From the NCBI RefSeq assembly GCF_014252055.1, contig NZ_CP059208.1, forward strand, positions 558,024 to 622,023: a stretch of 64,000 nucleotides of DNA. Reading direction: 5' to 3'. The DNA comes from Blattabacterium cuenoti (GTDB lineage: Bacteria > Bacteroidota > Bacteroidia > Flavobacteriales > Blattabacteriaceae). The translations under genes and the position numbers were made by a program. The notes under the pieces are model-generated. The model worked only from the letters and a program-made list of their open reading frames with translations. It ran no database searches and was not told the origin of the DNA. Positions 1 through 8,899 of this stretch are shown one piece after another; positions within the stretch are counted from its first letter, which is position 1, and each line of letters begins with the position of its first letter.

Positions 1-399
1 ATCTTCCCTTTTTGGAAAAGCATCTCCAAAAGCTTTTTCAAATAAACCTGAGCTTCCTGTTAAAACTAGAGAATGTACTAAATCTATTCTTTTTTTTGCT
101 ATAATTAAAGCAAGATGTCCTCCAAGAGAGTTTCCTATTAAAGTAGCTTTTTTAATTCCTATTTCCATTAGAAATTGAATTACGTATTTAGATAAATTAG
201 AAATATTAGTCAAAAATAAAGGCATATTATAAATAGGTAATGAAGGAATAATTACTTTATAACCTTTTTTAGGAAAAAAATCTAATAAAGCTTGAAAATT
301 ACTTAAGCCCCCCATAAGTCCATGAAGCAATATTAAAGGATGACCTTCTCCTTCTTTTATATGAGGAAATTTTTTTTCTTTATTAAAAAAATTAAGCAT
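1..399 (-). CDS. Alpha/beta-fold hydrolase (partial, C-terminus off the window)
   Basis: The reading frame runs from an ATG at 399 to the window edge and gives 133 residues without a stop. It shows the hydrolase start (LLHGLMGG, about residues 24-31, oxyanion-hole region) and the nucleophile elbow GNSLGGH (about residues 90-96). The catalytic Asp and His would lie beyond the edge. Upstream in frame a TAA is met before any other ATG, GTG or TTG, so this start is the only ordinary one. It follows rnc by 26 bases on the same strand and may be co-transcribed with it. The substrate cannot be told. It is different from the second hydrolase at 61112-61879. Confidence 0.85.
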   Translation of the reverse strand, partial: MLNFFNKEKKFPHIKEGEGHPLILLHGLMGGLSNFQALLDFFPKKGYKVIIPSLPIYNMPLFLTNISNLSKYVIQFLMEIGIKKATLIGNSLGGHLALIIAKKRIDLVHSLVLTGSSGLFEKAFGDAFPKRED

Positions 400-425
400 G
401 AAGTTAAAATTTTCAAATTTTTCAT

Positions 426-1160
426 TTACTTTTTTTTGTTCGATTCCTTAATAAGAATATAAGCTTCTTTTGAGGCCATTTCTTCAGATTTTTTTTTTGA
501 GGGACCTCTTCCTTCTGTTTTTATTTTATGTTCTGTAATCTTAAGTTTAGATAAATAAGTAACTTTATTTTTATTTTTATATTCTTTTTCTAAAAAAGTT
601 TTAAAATTGATAATAATTTTATTCTTCTGAGCCCATTCAATTATCCAAACTTTATAACTAGAAATTTCATTTTGAAGTTTTTCTATACTTACATGAGTTT
701 GCATTATTTTATTTATAAAATGCTTACAACCTTCATAACCTATATCTAAATAAATAAATCCTATTAAAACCTCAAGTGTATTTCCCAAAATATTATCTGA
801 TATAAGATTCTTTTCCAAAAAAAGATCTGTAAGAATTAATTTCTTAGACAATTCATTTAAATTTTTTCTGCATACGATTTTAGATCGTATTTGAGTTAAC
901 TCTCCTTCTTTTTTTTCAGGTAGTTGTTCATATAAAAAATGTGATACTATAGTATTTAATACAGCATCTCCTAAAAATTCTAATCTTTGAAAATGAATAG
1001 AGTTCATTTTCTTGTGATTAATATCTTTTGCAGGAAAACTATATATAAGTACTTCTTTTAAAAAGTTTGTATTTCTTGGTTTAAATCCTAATATTTTACT
1101 TAATCTTTTAACTAAAATAGAAGAAAATTTTTCATTGTTACTATTATTATCAGATAACAT
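426..1160 (-). CDS. rnc: Ribonuclease III
   Basis: Endonuclease for double-stranded RNA, acting in rRNA precursor processing and mRNA turnover in the cytosol. The N-terminal catalytic domain carries the signature LEFLGDAVLN (Glu61, Asp65) and a second motif GNTLEVLIG (about 127-134). A dsRNA-binding domain follows (about 168-238), ending in the typical KKKSEEMASKEAY helix. The length of 244 is normal. In the second motif the position equal to E. coli Asp114 is Asn127, while the catalytic Glu (Glu130) is kept; I believe Asn is common here in Bacteroidota but cannot check it. The start overlaps the 3' end of fabF by 11 bases, so the two genes are probably translated from one message. Confidence 0.95.
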   Translation of the reverse strand: MLSDNNSNNEKFSSILVKRLSKILGFKPRNTNFLKEVLIYSFPAKDINHKKMNSIHFQRLEFLGDAVLNTIVSHFLYEQLPEKKEGELTQIRSKIVCRKNLNELSKKLILTDLFLEKNLISDNILGNTLEVLIGFIYLDIGYEGCKHFINKIMQTHVSIEKLQNEISSYKVWIIEWAQKNKIIINFKTFLEKEYKNKNKVTYLSKLKITEHKIKTEGRGPSKKKSEEMASKEAYILIKESNKKK

Positions 1161-2409
1161 CTATTTTCTTAAATAAAATACAAACATTATGACCACCAAA
1201 TCCAAAAGTATTAGATATACTAATCTTTACTTCTCTATTTATGGATTTATTTGGAATAAAATTAATTTTTGGATCTATATTTTTGTCTATATGAAATAAA
1301 TTAATAGTTGGAGGTATTTTTTTTTTTGTTAAAGGGAGTATAGTCGCTATTGCTTCTATTGCACCAGCGGCACCCAATAAATGACCAGTCATAGATTTTG
1401 TAGAATTAATATCTATATTATAAATGTTTTCATTGAATACTTTTTTGAGGGCTTTTACTTCTGCAAGATCTCCTAATTTTGTAGAAGTACCATGAGTATT
1501 AATATGATCAACTTCTTCACATTTTATTCCAGCATCTTTTATGGCCTCTTTAAGAGCTAAAATAATTCCTTTTCCCTCAGGATGAGGGGTAGTAATATGA
1601 TAAGCATCTCCAGACATTCCTACTCCTCCTATTTCTCCATATATATTTGCTCCTCTATCTATAGCATGTTTATATTCCTCAAGAATAAGACAGCCTGCAC
1701 CTTCCCCTAAAACAAACCCATCTCTATTTTCATCAAAAGGACGGGATGCCGTTTTATAATCTTTATTTCTGGTAGATAAAGCATGTAAAGCGTTAAAACC
1801 TCCTACTCCACTTTCTGTAATAGCAGCTTCAGAACCTCCAGTAACCATAATATCTGCTTTTCCTAAACAAATTAAATGATAAGCGTCTACAATAGCATTA
1901 GAAGAAGATGCACATGCAGAAACGGTAGCATAATTTGGGCCGTGAATTCCATAATTCATAGAAATAAACCCTGCAGTAATATCTATAAGCATTTTTGGAA
2001 TAAAAAATGGACTAAATCTAGGATATCGGTTTCCAGAAAAATAATCTAAAATAGATTTTTCTAAATTCAATAAACCACCAATTCCAGAAGCCCAAATCAC
2101 TCCAATTCTTTCTCTTTTTTCTTTAGAAAAATTAATTCCACTATTTTTTATAGCCTCCTCAGAGGCTATAATTCCGTATTGAGCACAAGGATCTAATTTT
2201 TTTATTTCTTTTTTACTAAAAAAAATAGTTGGATCATAATCTTTTAATTCACAAGCAAATTTTGTTTTGTATTTACTGGTATCAAAATAAGTAATAGGTG
2301 CAGTTCCATTTTTTCCGCTAATAAGAGAAATCCAATATTCTTTAATATTATTACCTATCGGAGTAATACTACCAAGCCCTGTAATAACTACCCTTTTTAA
2401 TTTCTCCAT
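1150..2409 (-). CDS. fabF: 3-oxoacyl-[acyl-carrier-protein] synthase II
   Basis: Condensing enzyme of type II fatty-acid synthesis; it joins malonyl-ACP to acyl-ACP. The start is placed at the ATG giving MEKLKRVVITGLG, because the frame extends only four codons further, to a TTG. The thiolase-fold triad is visible: Cys in VSACASSS (about residue 166), His in NTHGTST (about 305) and His in MTGHLLGAAGA (about 342). The C-terminal FGFGGHN loop is present. At 419 residues it has family length. acpP, its substrate carrier, lies directly upstream and rnc directly downstream on the same strand; acpP-fabF-rnc is a common bacterial order. Confidence 0.97.
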   Translation of the reverse strand: MEKLKRVVITGLGSITPIGNNIKEYWISLISGKNGTAPITYFDTSKYKTKFACELKDYDPTIFFSKKEIKKLDPCAQYGIIASEEAIKNSGINFSKEKRERIGVIWASGIGGLLNLEKSILDYFSGNRYPRFSPFFIPKMLIDITAGFISMNYGIHGPNYATVSACASSSNAIVDAYHLICLGKADIMVTGGSEAAITESGVGGFNALHALSTRNKDYKTASRPFDENRDGFVLGEGAGCLILEEYKHAIDRGANIYGEIGGVGMSGDAYHITTPHPEGKGIILALKEAIKDAGIKCEEVDHINTHGTSTKLGDLAEVKALKKVFNENIYNIDINSTKSMTGHLLGAAGAIEAIATILPLTKKKIPPTINLFHIDKNIDPKINFIPNKSINREVKISISNTFGFGGHNVCILFKKIDVI

Positions 2410-2440
2410 AGTTCCATACAATCAGTTATTATTTATTTAG

Positions 2441-2698
2441 TTATTTAACATCATTTTTCTTCATTGATAAAATATCTTCTACAGCTTGTATGGCTTCTCC
2501 TACTGTTGTTATTTTTTCTGCTTTTTCATCAGAAATACTAATGTTAAATTCTTTTTCAAATTCCATTATAAGTTCCACTATATCTAGTGAATCTGCACCT
2601 AAATCATTAGTAAAACTTGCAGTAGGAATAACATCCCCTTCTTCTACACTTAATTTTTCTACGATAAGAGCATTAACTCTAGATGCTATATCAGACAT
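2441..2698 (-). CDS. acpP: Acyl carrier protein
   Basis: Small acidic carrier that holds growing acyl chains on a phosphopantetheine arm. The attachment serine is Ser37 in [16 protein letters not shown], the classical DSL motif at the start of helix II. The length is 85 residues, acidic throughout and much better conserved than most neighbours, as expected for a protein with many partners. It is 31 bases upstream of fabF on the same strand. A candidate Bacteroidota -7 element (TAATTTTG on the minus strand, 2722-2729) sits just ahead of the start. Confidence 0.97.
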   Translation of the reverse strand: MSDIASRVNALIVEKLSVEEGDVIPTASFTNDLGADSLDIVELIMEFEKEFNISISDEKAEKITTVGEAIQAVEDILSMKKNDVK

Positions 2699-2721
2699 AG
2701 GTTATATTTTTTTTTATGATA

Positions 2722-2729
2722 CAAAATTA
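2722..2729 (-). promoter_or_regulatory. Candidate -7 element upstream of acpP
   Basis: On the minus strand this reads TAATTTTG, matching the Bacteroidota housekeeping -7 consensus TAnnTTTG. It lies 23 bases ahead of the acpP start codon. I see no clean TTTG at the expected -33 spacing, so the call rests on one element. Confidence 0.35.
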
Positions 2730-2751
2730 GTAAACTTTTATAAATCATACA

Positions 2752-2759
2752 TACATTTG
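2752..2759 (+). promoter_or_regulatory. Candidate -7 element upstream of pckA
   Basis: TACATTTG matches TAnnTTTG and lies 29 bases ahead of the pckA start in the divergent acpP/pckA spacer. It would give a leader of roughly 20 bases. No clear -33 TTTG is seen. Confidence 0.35.
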
Positions 2760-2788
2760 TTTTTATATAGTAGAATAGAATAATAATT

Positions 2789-4372
2789 ATGATCTCTCTC
2801 TCTTTAGAAAGCTATGGAATTTTTAACTCTTTAAATAATTATCAATTGAGTTCTTATGAATTACAGAGTATAATCATTAAGAAAAAAATGGGAATAGAAA
2901 CAAAATCTGGAGTATTAGCTATTAATACTGGATATTTTACTGGAAGATCTCCAGATGATAGATTTATTGTTAAAGATTCCATTACAGATAATAAAATATG
3001 GTGGGATAAAAAATTTAATATTCCATTTGATCCAATGAACTTTGATAAGTTATATAAAAGAATGGTTGAATATTTATCAGGAAAAGAACTATATATTAGA
3101 GATGGATATCTCTGTTCTGATAAACGTTTTAATATGAATATTCGTTCTATTAACGAATATCCATGGTCAGATTTTTTCATTTATAACTTATTTTTTAGAT
3201 TGAATAATAAATTCAATGAAAATTTTTTACCAAATTGGTTATTATTATGTGCTCCAGGTTTTCAATCAAATACTCATAAATATGGAACTCGTAAAGGAAA
3301 TTTTTCTATATTAAATTTTTCTAAAAAAATAATATTAATTGGAGGGTCAGGGTATACAGGTGAAATAAAAAAATCTGTATTTTCTGTTTTAAATTTCACA
3401 TTACCATACAAAAATGTATTTCCTATGCATTGTGCTGCTAATGTTGGAAAACATAAAAAAGATACAGCTTTATTTTTTGGATTATCTGGAACAGGAAAGA
3501 CGACCATATCTAATGATTTTAATAGAAATTTAATAGGAGATGATGAACATGGATGGACTTATGATGACATTATTTTTAATTTTGAAGGAGGATGTTATGC
3601 AAAAATATTTGGAATTTCCAAAGAAAAAGAACCTATGATTTATAACGCAATAAGAAAAGGAGCAATTTTAGAAAATGTTATCCTTAAAAAAAATAAAGAA
3701 GTAGATTTCTTTAATGATTCTATTACGGAAAATATAAGAATAAGTTATCCAATACATTTTATAAATAATATTGAAAAAAAATTATCATCTTCTAATATAA
3801 AAAATATTTTCTTTCTTACTTATGATGCGTTTGGAGTTCTACCTCCTATAGCTAAATTAAATAAAGAACAGTCAACCTATTATTTTTTATTAGGATATAC
3901 TTCTAAAGTAGCTGGAACAGAATTAAATATAAAAGAACCGGTAGCTACTTTTTCTTCTTGTTTTGGTGCCCCATTTATGCCTTTACACCCTATTAAATAT
4001 ACAAATATGTTAATGGATAAATTGAATAATAATTCTAATATATCAGTGTGGATGATAAATACAGGATTAATTACAAAAGATAATAAATATTTTTTTCGTA
4101 TAAAACTAAATGATACTAGACGTATTGTTAAAAATGTTTTAGATAACTTTTTATTAAAAGTTCCATATGAAATAGATCCTATTTTTAGATTTAAAATTCC
4201 AAAATTTTGTCCAGGAGTATCTTCTAATATATTAAATCCAAGAAACATATGGAAATGTAAAGAAATGTACAAAAAAAAAGTTAGAACATTAATTAATAAA
4301 TTTAATGATCATTTTTCTATATACAAAAAAAATATTTCATCAGATATTTTATCTGGAGCACCAAATATGTAA
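2789..4372 (+). CDS. pckA: Phosphoenolpyruvate carboxykinase (ATP)
   Basis: Interconverts oxaloacetate plus ATP with phosphoenolpyruvate, CO2 and ADP in the cytosol; it links the TCA pool to gluconeogenesis. Visible motifs are TGRSPDDR (51-58, substrate loop), the kinase P-loop GLSGTGKTT (231-239) and the metal-binding GDDEHGW (250-256). The length of 527 is normal for the ATP-dependent family. It is transcribed divergently from acpP. Its stop codon lies inside a long A/T inverted repeat shared with the convergent ribE gene. Confidence 0.97.
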   Translation: MISLSLESYGIFNSLNNYQLSSYELQSIIIKKKMGIETKSGVLAINTGYFTGRSPDDRFIVKDSITDNKIWWDKKFNIPFDPMNFDKLYKRMVEYLSGKELYIRDGYLCSDKRFNMNIRSINEYPWSDFFIYNLFFRLNNKFNENFLPNWLLLCAPGFQSNTHKYGTRKGNFSILNFSKKIILIGGSGYTGEIKKSVFSVLNFTLPYKNVFPMHCAANVGKHKKDTALFFGLSGTGKTTISNDFNRNLIGDDEHGWTYDDIIFNFEGGCYAKIFGISKEKEPMIYNAIRKGAILENVILKKNKEVDFFNDSITENIRISYPIHFINNIEKKLSSSNIKNIFFLTYDAFGVLPPIAKLNKEQSTYYFLLGYTSKVAGTELNIKEPVATFSSCFGAPFMPLHPIKYTNMLMDKLNNNSNISVWMINTGLITKDNKYFFRIKLNDTRRIVKNVLDNFLLKVPYEIDPIFRFKIPKFCPGVSSNILNPRNIWKCKEMYKKKVRTLINKFNDHFSIYKKNISSDILSGAPNM

Positions 4373-4403
4373 AAATATAAAAAAATTATTTTTTTATATT
4401 TTT
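4371..4403. terminator. A/T-only inverted repeat spanning the pckA and ribE stop codons
   Basis: Two perfect 16-base arms (AAAAATATAAAAAAAT and its complement) flank a single central T. The repeat includes part of the TAA of pckA and covers the last codons and stop of ribE, so each transcript could fold its own 3' end. Function as a bidirectional terminator or 3'-end stabiliser is inferred from its place between convergent genes. Confidence 0.45.
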
Positions 4404-4985
4404 AACGTAATTATTAATATATTTTCCAATAACATCAAATTCAATATTTACAATATTACCTATTCTTAATAGTTTTAAATTTGTTTTTTCATAAGTATAT
4501 GGAATAATAGAAACATGAAATAAATATTCATTAAAGAATTTGATAATAGTAAGACTTATTCCGTTTACAGCAATAGACCCTTTTTCTACAACAAGATTGG
4601 TTATTTTTTTCCTAGTTTCAAAAAAAAATAGCCAACTTCCATTTCTATTTTTTATTTTAACAATTTTTGCTGTTGTATCTATATGTCCTTGTACTATATG
4701 TCCATCCAATCTTTTATGAATTATTAAACTTCTTTCTAAATTAACTTCATCTTTAATTTTTAAAAGTTTTAAATTTGTGCATAATAAAGTCTCTTCAGAA
4801 GCTATTACAGAATAAGTTTTTTCATTAATATTAATATTTGCAACGGTTAGACATATTCCATTATGACTAATACTTTGATTAATTTTTATTTCATAAAATG
4901 GATTATTAAGAGTAATATGCATATTATTCTTATCGTAACAAATATCATGAACCTTTGTTACACATTCTACAATTCCAGTAAACAT
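4386..4985 (-). CDS. ribE: Riboflavin synthase, alpha chain
   Basis: Dismutes two 6,7-dimethyl-8-ribityllumazine molecules to riboflavin. The protein begins with the diagnostic MFTGIVE and has two lumazine-binding barrels, each with its NG(I)xLT signature: HNGICLTV (about 41-48) and VNGISLTI (about 136-143). VQGHIDTTAKI lies between them. The length of 199 is normal. It is divergent from pdxA and convergent with pckA. No FMN riboswitch-like structure is evident in the 46-base upstream spacer. Confidence 0.96.
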   Translation of the reverse strand: MFTGIVECVTKVHDICYDKNNMHITLNNPFYEIKINQSISHNGICLTVANININEKTYSVIASEETLLCTNLKLLKIKDEVNLERSLIIHKRLDGHIVQGHIDTTAKIVKIKNRNGSWLFFFETRKKITNLVVEKGSIAVNGISLTIIKFFNEYLFHVSIIPYTYEKTNLKLLRIGNIVNIEFDVIGKYINNYVKNIKK

Positions 4986-5003
4986 ATGTATTATAATTAT
5001 AAT

Positions 5004-5011
5004 TAATTTTG
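5004..5011 (+). promoter_or_regulatory. Candidate -7 element upstream of pdxA
   Basis: TAATTTTG matches TAnnTTTG and ends 20 bases before the pdxA start codon, in the 46-base divergent spacer with ribE. The predicted leader would be very short. Confidence 0.35.
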
Positions 5012-5031
5012 TTTAAAAAAATATTATTATA

Positions 5032-6066
5032 ATGAATTATAGGAAAAAAAAAATTAAAGTAGGAATTACTACTGGAGATATTAATGGAATTGGAATGGAA
5101 ATTTTTTTGAAAGTTTGTAGAAAAAAAAGACTTTTAGATTTTTTTACACCAATATTATTCGGATCTACTAAATTATGCACTTATTATAAAAAGATTCTTA
5201 ATATAGAAATTAATAACATAAAAGAGATAAGAAATCTTAAAGAAATCACTGACCATAAAATTAATGTTTTTAATGTATGGAAAGATGATGTAAAATTTGA
5301 ATCAATAAAAATAAACCATCCTGAATCTGGAAAGTACCCTATACTTTCTTTGAAAAAATCCGTAAAAAGTTTAAAAGAAGGAAAAATAGATGTTCTTGTT
5401 ACATCTCCTGTGAACAAAAAAATTATGAATTTTAAAGGATTATCATTTTACGGTCATACAGAATATTTACAAAATATTTTAGGTGGAGAATCATTAATGA
5501 TAATGATTCATGATTCATTAAAAATAGCCTTAGTTACTAATCATATTCCATTAAAAAAAATTAATTCTGAATTAACTACAAAAAAAATAATAAAATCAAT
5601 TAAAATTTTACATAAATCTCTCATAATTGATTTTTCTATAGAAAAACCTAAAATTGCAGTATTAGGTTTAAATCCTCATTCTGGAGATAATGGATTGATA
5701 GGAGATGAAGAAAAAATAAAAATAAAACCGGCAATAGAAAATTTATTCCAGAAAAAAGGATGGTTAATTTTTGGTCCTTATTCTTCAGATGGATTTTTTA
5801 GGAACCAAAACTATCGTAATTTTGACGCTGTTTTATCAATGTATCATGATCAAGGATTAATTCCTTTCAAGATATTAACTTTCAATGAAGGAGTAAATTT
5901 TACGGCAGGATTGCCTAAAATCCGGACTTCTCCAGATCATGGAGTAGCATATGACATAGCAAAAAAGGGAATAGCTAATGAAAATTCATTTGAAGAAGCT
6001 ATTTTTAGTGCTATAAAAATATTTAAAAATAGAAAAGAATATATGAAATTAAGTTCCTATAAATAA
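5032..6066 (+). CDS. pdxA: 4-hydroxythreonine-4-phosphate dehydrogenase
   Basis: NAD-dependent oxidation of 4-phosphohydroxy-L-threonine in the DXP-dependent vitamin B6 pathway. The three metal-binding histidines appear in FYGHTEYLQ, SMYHDQGLIPFK and TSPDHGVAYDIA, with NPHSGDNGLIGDEE between them. At 344 residues it has family length. PdxJ, which uses the product, is at 61876-62601 and PdxH is at 35061-35708, so the last three steps of the pathway are in this window although scattered. It ends 4 bases from the convergent atpC. Confidence 0.96.
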   Translation: MNYRKKKIKVGITTGDINGIGMEIFLKVCRKKRLLDFFTPILFGSTKLCTYYKKILNIEINNIKEIRNLKEITDHKINVFNVWKDDVKFESIKINHPESGKYPILSLKKSVKSLKEGKIDVLVTSPVNKKIMNFKGLSFYGHTEYLQNILGGESLMIMIHDSLKIALVTNHIPLKKINSELTTKKIIKSIKILHKSLIIDFSIEKPKIAVLGLNPHSGDNGLIGDEEKIKIKPAIENLFQKKGWLIFGPYSSDGFFRNQNYRNFDAVLSMYHDQGLIPFKILTFNEGVNFTAGLPKIRTSPDHGVAYDIAKKGIANENSFEEAIFSAIKIFKNRKEYMKLSSYK

Positions 6067-6070
6067 ATTA

Positions 6071-6310
6071 TCATAAAATAATTACAAAAATACTATTTTT
6101 TTTTACTCGTAACAAACCTCCTTCTTCTATCTTTATTTTTTTATTTTCATTCATATTTATTGATAATTTTAAAAATCCATTTATTAATATAGAGATAAAG
6201 GGGGCATGGTTTTCTAATATTTGGAAATAACCATTAAAACCAGGAGCTACAATAGAAGATATAGATCCTTGATATAAAATTTTTTTACTGTTTATAACCT
6301 TTACTTCCAT
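6071..6310 (-). CDS. atpC: ATP synthase epsilon subunit
   Basis: Central-stalk subunit of the F1 sector. Only the N-terminal beta-sandwich is present (79 residues); the C-terminal helical hairpin of the 130-140-residue E. coli type is absent, which is usual in Bacteroidota. The motif FQILENHAPFISIL corresponds to the conserved GxxGILPxHAP region. It lies 16 bases downstream of atpD on the same strand. The other F1F0 genes are not in the window, matching the split ATP synthase locus of Bacteroidota. Confidence 0.9.
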   Translation of the reverse strand: MEVKVINSKKILYQGSISSIVAPGFNGYFQILENHAPFISILINGFLKLSINMNENKKIKIEEGGLLRVKKNSIFVIIL

Positions 6311-6326
6311 GATTATTATTAATTAA

Positions 6327-7868
<1,542 letters not shown>

Positions 7869-7869
7869 T

Positions 7870-7877
7870 TAACTTTG
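7870..7877 (+). promoter_or_regulatory. Candidate -7 element upstream of ribF
   Basis: TAACTTTG matches TAnnTTTG in the 119-base spacer between the divergent atpD and ribF. It is 83 bases from the ribF start, so the leader would be rather long. No -33 box is clear. Confidence 0.25.
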
Positions 7878-7960
7878 AATATGTCTGTTTATTGTAAAAA
7901 TCCATAATTATCAAGTATCTTTAAATCCGTTGTAAATGTATAGAGAAAAAAAATAAAATT

Positions 7961-8899
7961 TTGAAAATTTATTCATCAATTGATGATTTTTCCTCTTTTT
8001 CTCCTTGTGTTTTTACACTTGGAGTTTTTGATGGAGTTCATATTGGACATAGAGAAATAATTAAAAATTTACTATTTAGATCCGAACATAAATATTGTCC
8101 TATTCTATTAACCTTTAATCCACATCCAAGAAAAATATTAACTCCTAAAAAAAATTTTTTGTATTTAAATTCTCTCAATGAGAGAATAAATAAATTAAAA
8201 GAAATAGGAATAAAACATTTAATAATTCAACCTTTTACCTTATCTTTTTCAAGATTAAGTATTACAGATTTTTTTAATATTTTACATTCTAAGTTTAAAA
8301 TTAAAAAAATAATAAATGGACACGACGCACATTTTGGAAGGAATAGAGATGGTTCTTACGAAGAGCTAAAAAAACTTTCTCATGTTTATGGTTTCCAAAT
8401 TTATAGAGTTTCTCTTTGTAAATTAAGGAAAAAAATAATAAGTTCTACCAATATACGAAAATCTCTATTATTAGGAAATATAAGGTGGGCAAATGAAGCT
8501 TTAGGGTATTTTTATACTATATCTGGTTATGTTATAAAAGGAAAAGGAATAGGAAAATCGATAATAAGAGTTCCAACGGCTAATATTAAAGTAAATTCTA
8601 AAAAATTAATTCCAAAAAAAGGAGTTTATGCTGTAAAAATAAATTATTTAAATAACCTTTATGAAGGAATGTTAAACATAGGATTTAATCCGACCATAGA
8701 TAAAAAAAATAAAGAAATTAAAATAGAAGTACATATTTTTGATTTTTTTAAAAATATTTATGGAAATAAAATAGATATTTTTATTATTGATATTATACGA
8801 AATGAAAAAGAATTTTCATCTATTCAAGAATTAAGAGAACAAATACAAAAAGATAAAATAAATATCAAAAAATTTTTTTCTTGTGAAAAAAAGAATTGA
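7961..8899 (+). CDS. ribF: Bifunctional riboflavin kinase / FAD synthetase
   Basis: Phosphorylates riboflavin to FMN and adenylylates FMN to FAD. The N-terminal nucleotidyltransferase domain has GVFDGVHIGHREII (about 21-34) and NGHDAHFGRNRDGS (about 122-135). The C-terminal kinase domain (about 180-305) has VPTANIKV and NIGFNPTI. The start is a TTG; no ATG precedes the conserved GVFDG motif in frame. The length of 312 is normal. The last 17 bases overlap the next gene, so the two are probably translationally coupled. Confidence 0.95.
   Translation: MKIYSSIDDFSSFSPCVFTLGVFDGVHIGHREIIKNLLFRSEHKYCPILLTFNPHPRKILTPKKNFLYLNSLNERINKLKEIGIKHLIIQPFTLSFSRLSITDFFNILHSKFKIKKIINGHDAHFGRNRDGSYEELKKLSHVYGFQIYRVSLCKLRKKIISSTNIRKSLLLGNIRWANEALGYFYTISGYVIKGKGIGKSIIRVPTANIKVNSKKLIPKKGVYAVKINYLNNLYEGMLNIGFNPTIDKKNKEIKIEVHIFDFFKNIYGNKIDIFIIDIIRNEKEFSSIQELREQIQKDKINIKKFFSCEKKN

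Noticed and set aside
426..1160. rnc as an inactive pseudogene
   Set aside because: Apart from the Asp-to-Asn position, both domains and the other catalytic residues are intact and the length is normal.
2490..2783. Plus-strand ORF of 97 residues
   Set aside because: It lies antisense to acpP, one of the best conserved genes here, and has no family resemblance.
3880..4272. Minus-strand ORF of 130 residues inside pckA
   Set aside because: Shadow of the clear PEP carboxykinase frame; no independent signal.
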